From positions 15,325,001 to 15,389,000 of the forward strand of contig NC_079885.1 in assembly GCF_029227915.1 (NCBI RefSeq): a stretch of DNA of 64,000 nucleotides. Direction: 5' to 3'. Below, in pieces: positions 63,240 through 64,000 of the stretch. A program made the position numbers and the translations under genes. This stretch comes from Hydractinia symbiolongicarpus (lineage: Eukaryota > Cnidaria > Hydrozoa > Anthoathecata > Hydractiniidae). The stretch's first letter is position 1, and every line of letters starts with the position of its first letter. The notes beneath the pieces are model-generated. The model ran no database searches and was not told the DNA's origin. It saw nothing but the letters and a program-made list of their open reading frames with translations.

Positions 63240-63689
63240 ATTGACTTTTTCACGTTACATTATTTATCATTACGACTGTGACGTATCTTTTTTACGCAAT
63301 AGCCGCCGAGTAAATCAAGAAAGAGACATGATTAGAAGTTGCTTTCCCTTCAAAACGACTACCATCGTGCTGCAATAAATGCGCCACGTCGCAAATGAAT
63401 GGATTACGACCGTCAGACAAAGAAAATAGCGATGTACTTACTTTGCTAACTAATTTTGTGATATGAAAATTAAGTCTGAAAGTACCCTAGATTTCCTTCG
63501 TTGGAACTTTTTACCGGAAATCTTAAAGCGCATTATTGTCGTAATTAATGAATAGCGCTTGAAATGAGCTTTCAAATGCACATAAACACGACCTATTTCG
63601 GATAATCCAGTCAAGAAATATGACCTTTAAAGTTTAAACCATTTTCGATGTAATGTGCTAATAAATCGTAGATATCTGCCCGTTTGTTT

Positions 63690-63808
63690 GTCTACGACCA
63701 TACCACGATGAACACACCTGTTCTCGTCAGATCACGGAAGTTAAGCATCGTTGGGCCGGGATAGTACTTGAATGGGGGACCGCCTGGGAACTCCCGGTGT
63801 CGTAGGCT
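63690..63808 (+). rRNA. 5S rRNA copy 113
   Basis: Same three changes as copy 112, a single-unit duplication. Confidence 0.93.
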
Positions 63809-64000
63809 ATTGACTTTTTCACGTTACATTATTTATCATTACGACTGTGACGTATCTTTTTTACGAAATAGCCGCCGAGTAAATCAAGAAAGAGACATGA
63901 TTAGAAGTTGCTTTCCCTTCAAAACGACTACCATCGTGCTGCAATAAATGCGCCACGTCGCAAATGAATGGATTACGAGCGTCAGACAAAGAAAATAGCG
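63809..64000 (+). other. Partial spacer downstream of copy 113
   Basis: First 192 bp of a spacer of the divergent right-hand type (GACTACCATCGTGC), cut by the window end. Terminator T5 and backup T6 are present. Confidence 0.9.

Larger units (their letters stand above)
1..64000 (+). repeat. 5S rDNA tandem array, 113 units in view
   Basis: Head-to-tail array with a 569-bp modal period (91 of 112 intervals exact). Every unit carries one 5S gene in the same direction. Exceptions are 566-570 bp steps from small indels, four 550-bp units with a 19-nt spacer deletion, and one 517-bp unit with a 50-nt deletion. Both ends of the window lie within a unit, so true array size is unknown. Known for the family: such arrays are homogenised by unequal exchange and gene conversion, and the mixed subfamilies seen here fit that. 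Confidence 0.98.

Noticed and set aside
1-64000. CRISPR or bacterial repeat array
   Set aside because: The repeat is 569 bp with a eukaryotic 5S gene and Pol III signals; there are no short repeats with unique spacers.
1-64000. 5S-derived SINE or other mobile element
   Set aside because: No poly-A tails, target-site duplications or element ends; all copies are in one direction at fixed spacing.

Overview
The whole window is one head-to-tail tandem array of eukaryotic 5S ribosomal RNA genes, all on the + strand. I count 113 gene copies (112 full length or nearly so, one truncated). The window begins and ends inside spacers, so the array continues on both sides. The repeat unit is 569 bp: a 119-nt gene plus a spacer of about 450 bp. 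Of the 112 start-to-start intervals, 91 are exactly 569 bp. I see no protein gene, tRNA, snRNA, spliced leader, histone gene or transposon in any spacer.

The gene folds as a eukaryotic 5S rRNA: helix I pairs nt 1-9 with 110-118, helix II pairs 16-21 with 57-62, and helix III pairs 29-32 with 45-48. Helix IV ends in a GGGA (GNRA-type) loop. It has the usual internal Pol III control region (box A about nt 50-64, intermediate element about 67-72, box C about 80-97). A TATA-like TAATAAAT lies at -31 to -24, and a T5 terminator starts 7 nt after the gene, with a T6 run about 50 nt after it as backup. The gene resembles invertebrate animal 5S genes. I cannot name the species; an early-branching or marine invertebrate is only an impression.

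The copies fall into subfamilies. In the notes, substitutions are given against the commonest sequence (nt 1-119; C3, C57, G61, C63, C68, G69, C91, C92), which 25 copies match exactly. The main variants are G69A (23 copies), C68T+G69A (11), C3T (20, all between about 15.4 and 47.9 kb), C57A+G61C (12, all left of 31.4 kb, breaking two helix II pairs) and C63T (22, all right of 44.3 kb). The array is therefore zoned.

Neighbouring groups of units are copied as blocks: 7 units (3,945 bp) at 17.1-25.0 kb, 6 units (3,415 bp) at 42.1-48.9 kb, 5+5+4 units at 49.5-57.4 kb, 3 units (1,707 bp) at 59.7-63.1 kb, and smaller ones. A group near 6.9-8.7 kb recurs about 21.49 kb downstream. This is the footprint of unequal exchange and conversion acting on multi-unit blocks. 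The most useful material here is that block history, the helix II-breaking subfamily, the units with damaged terminators, and the strict 569-bp length.
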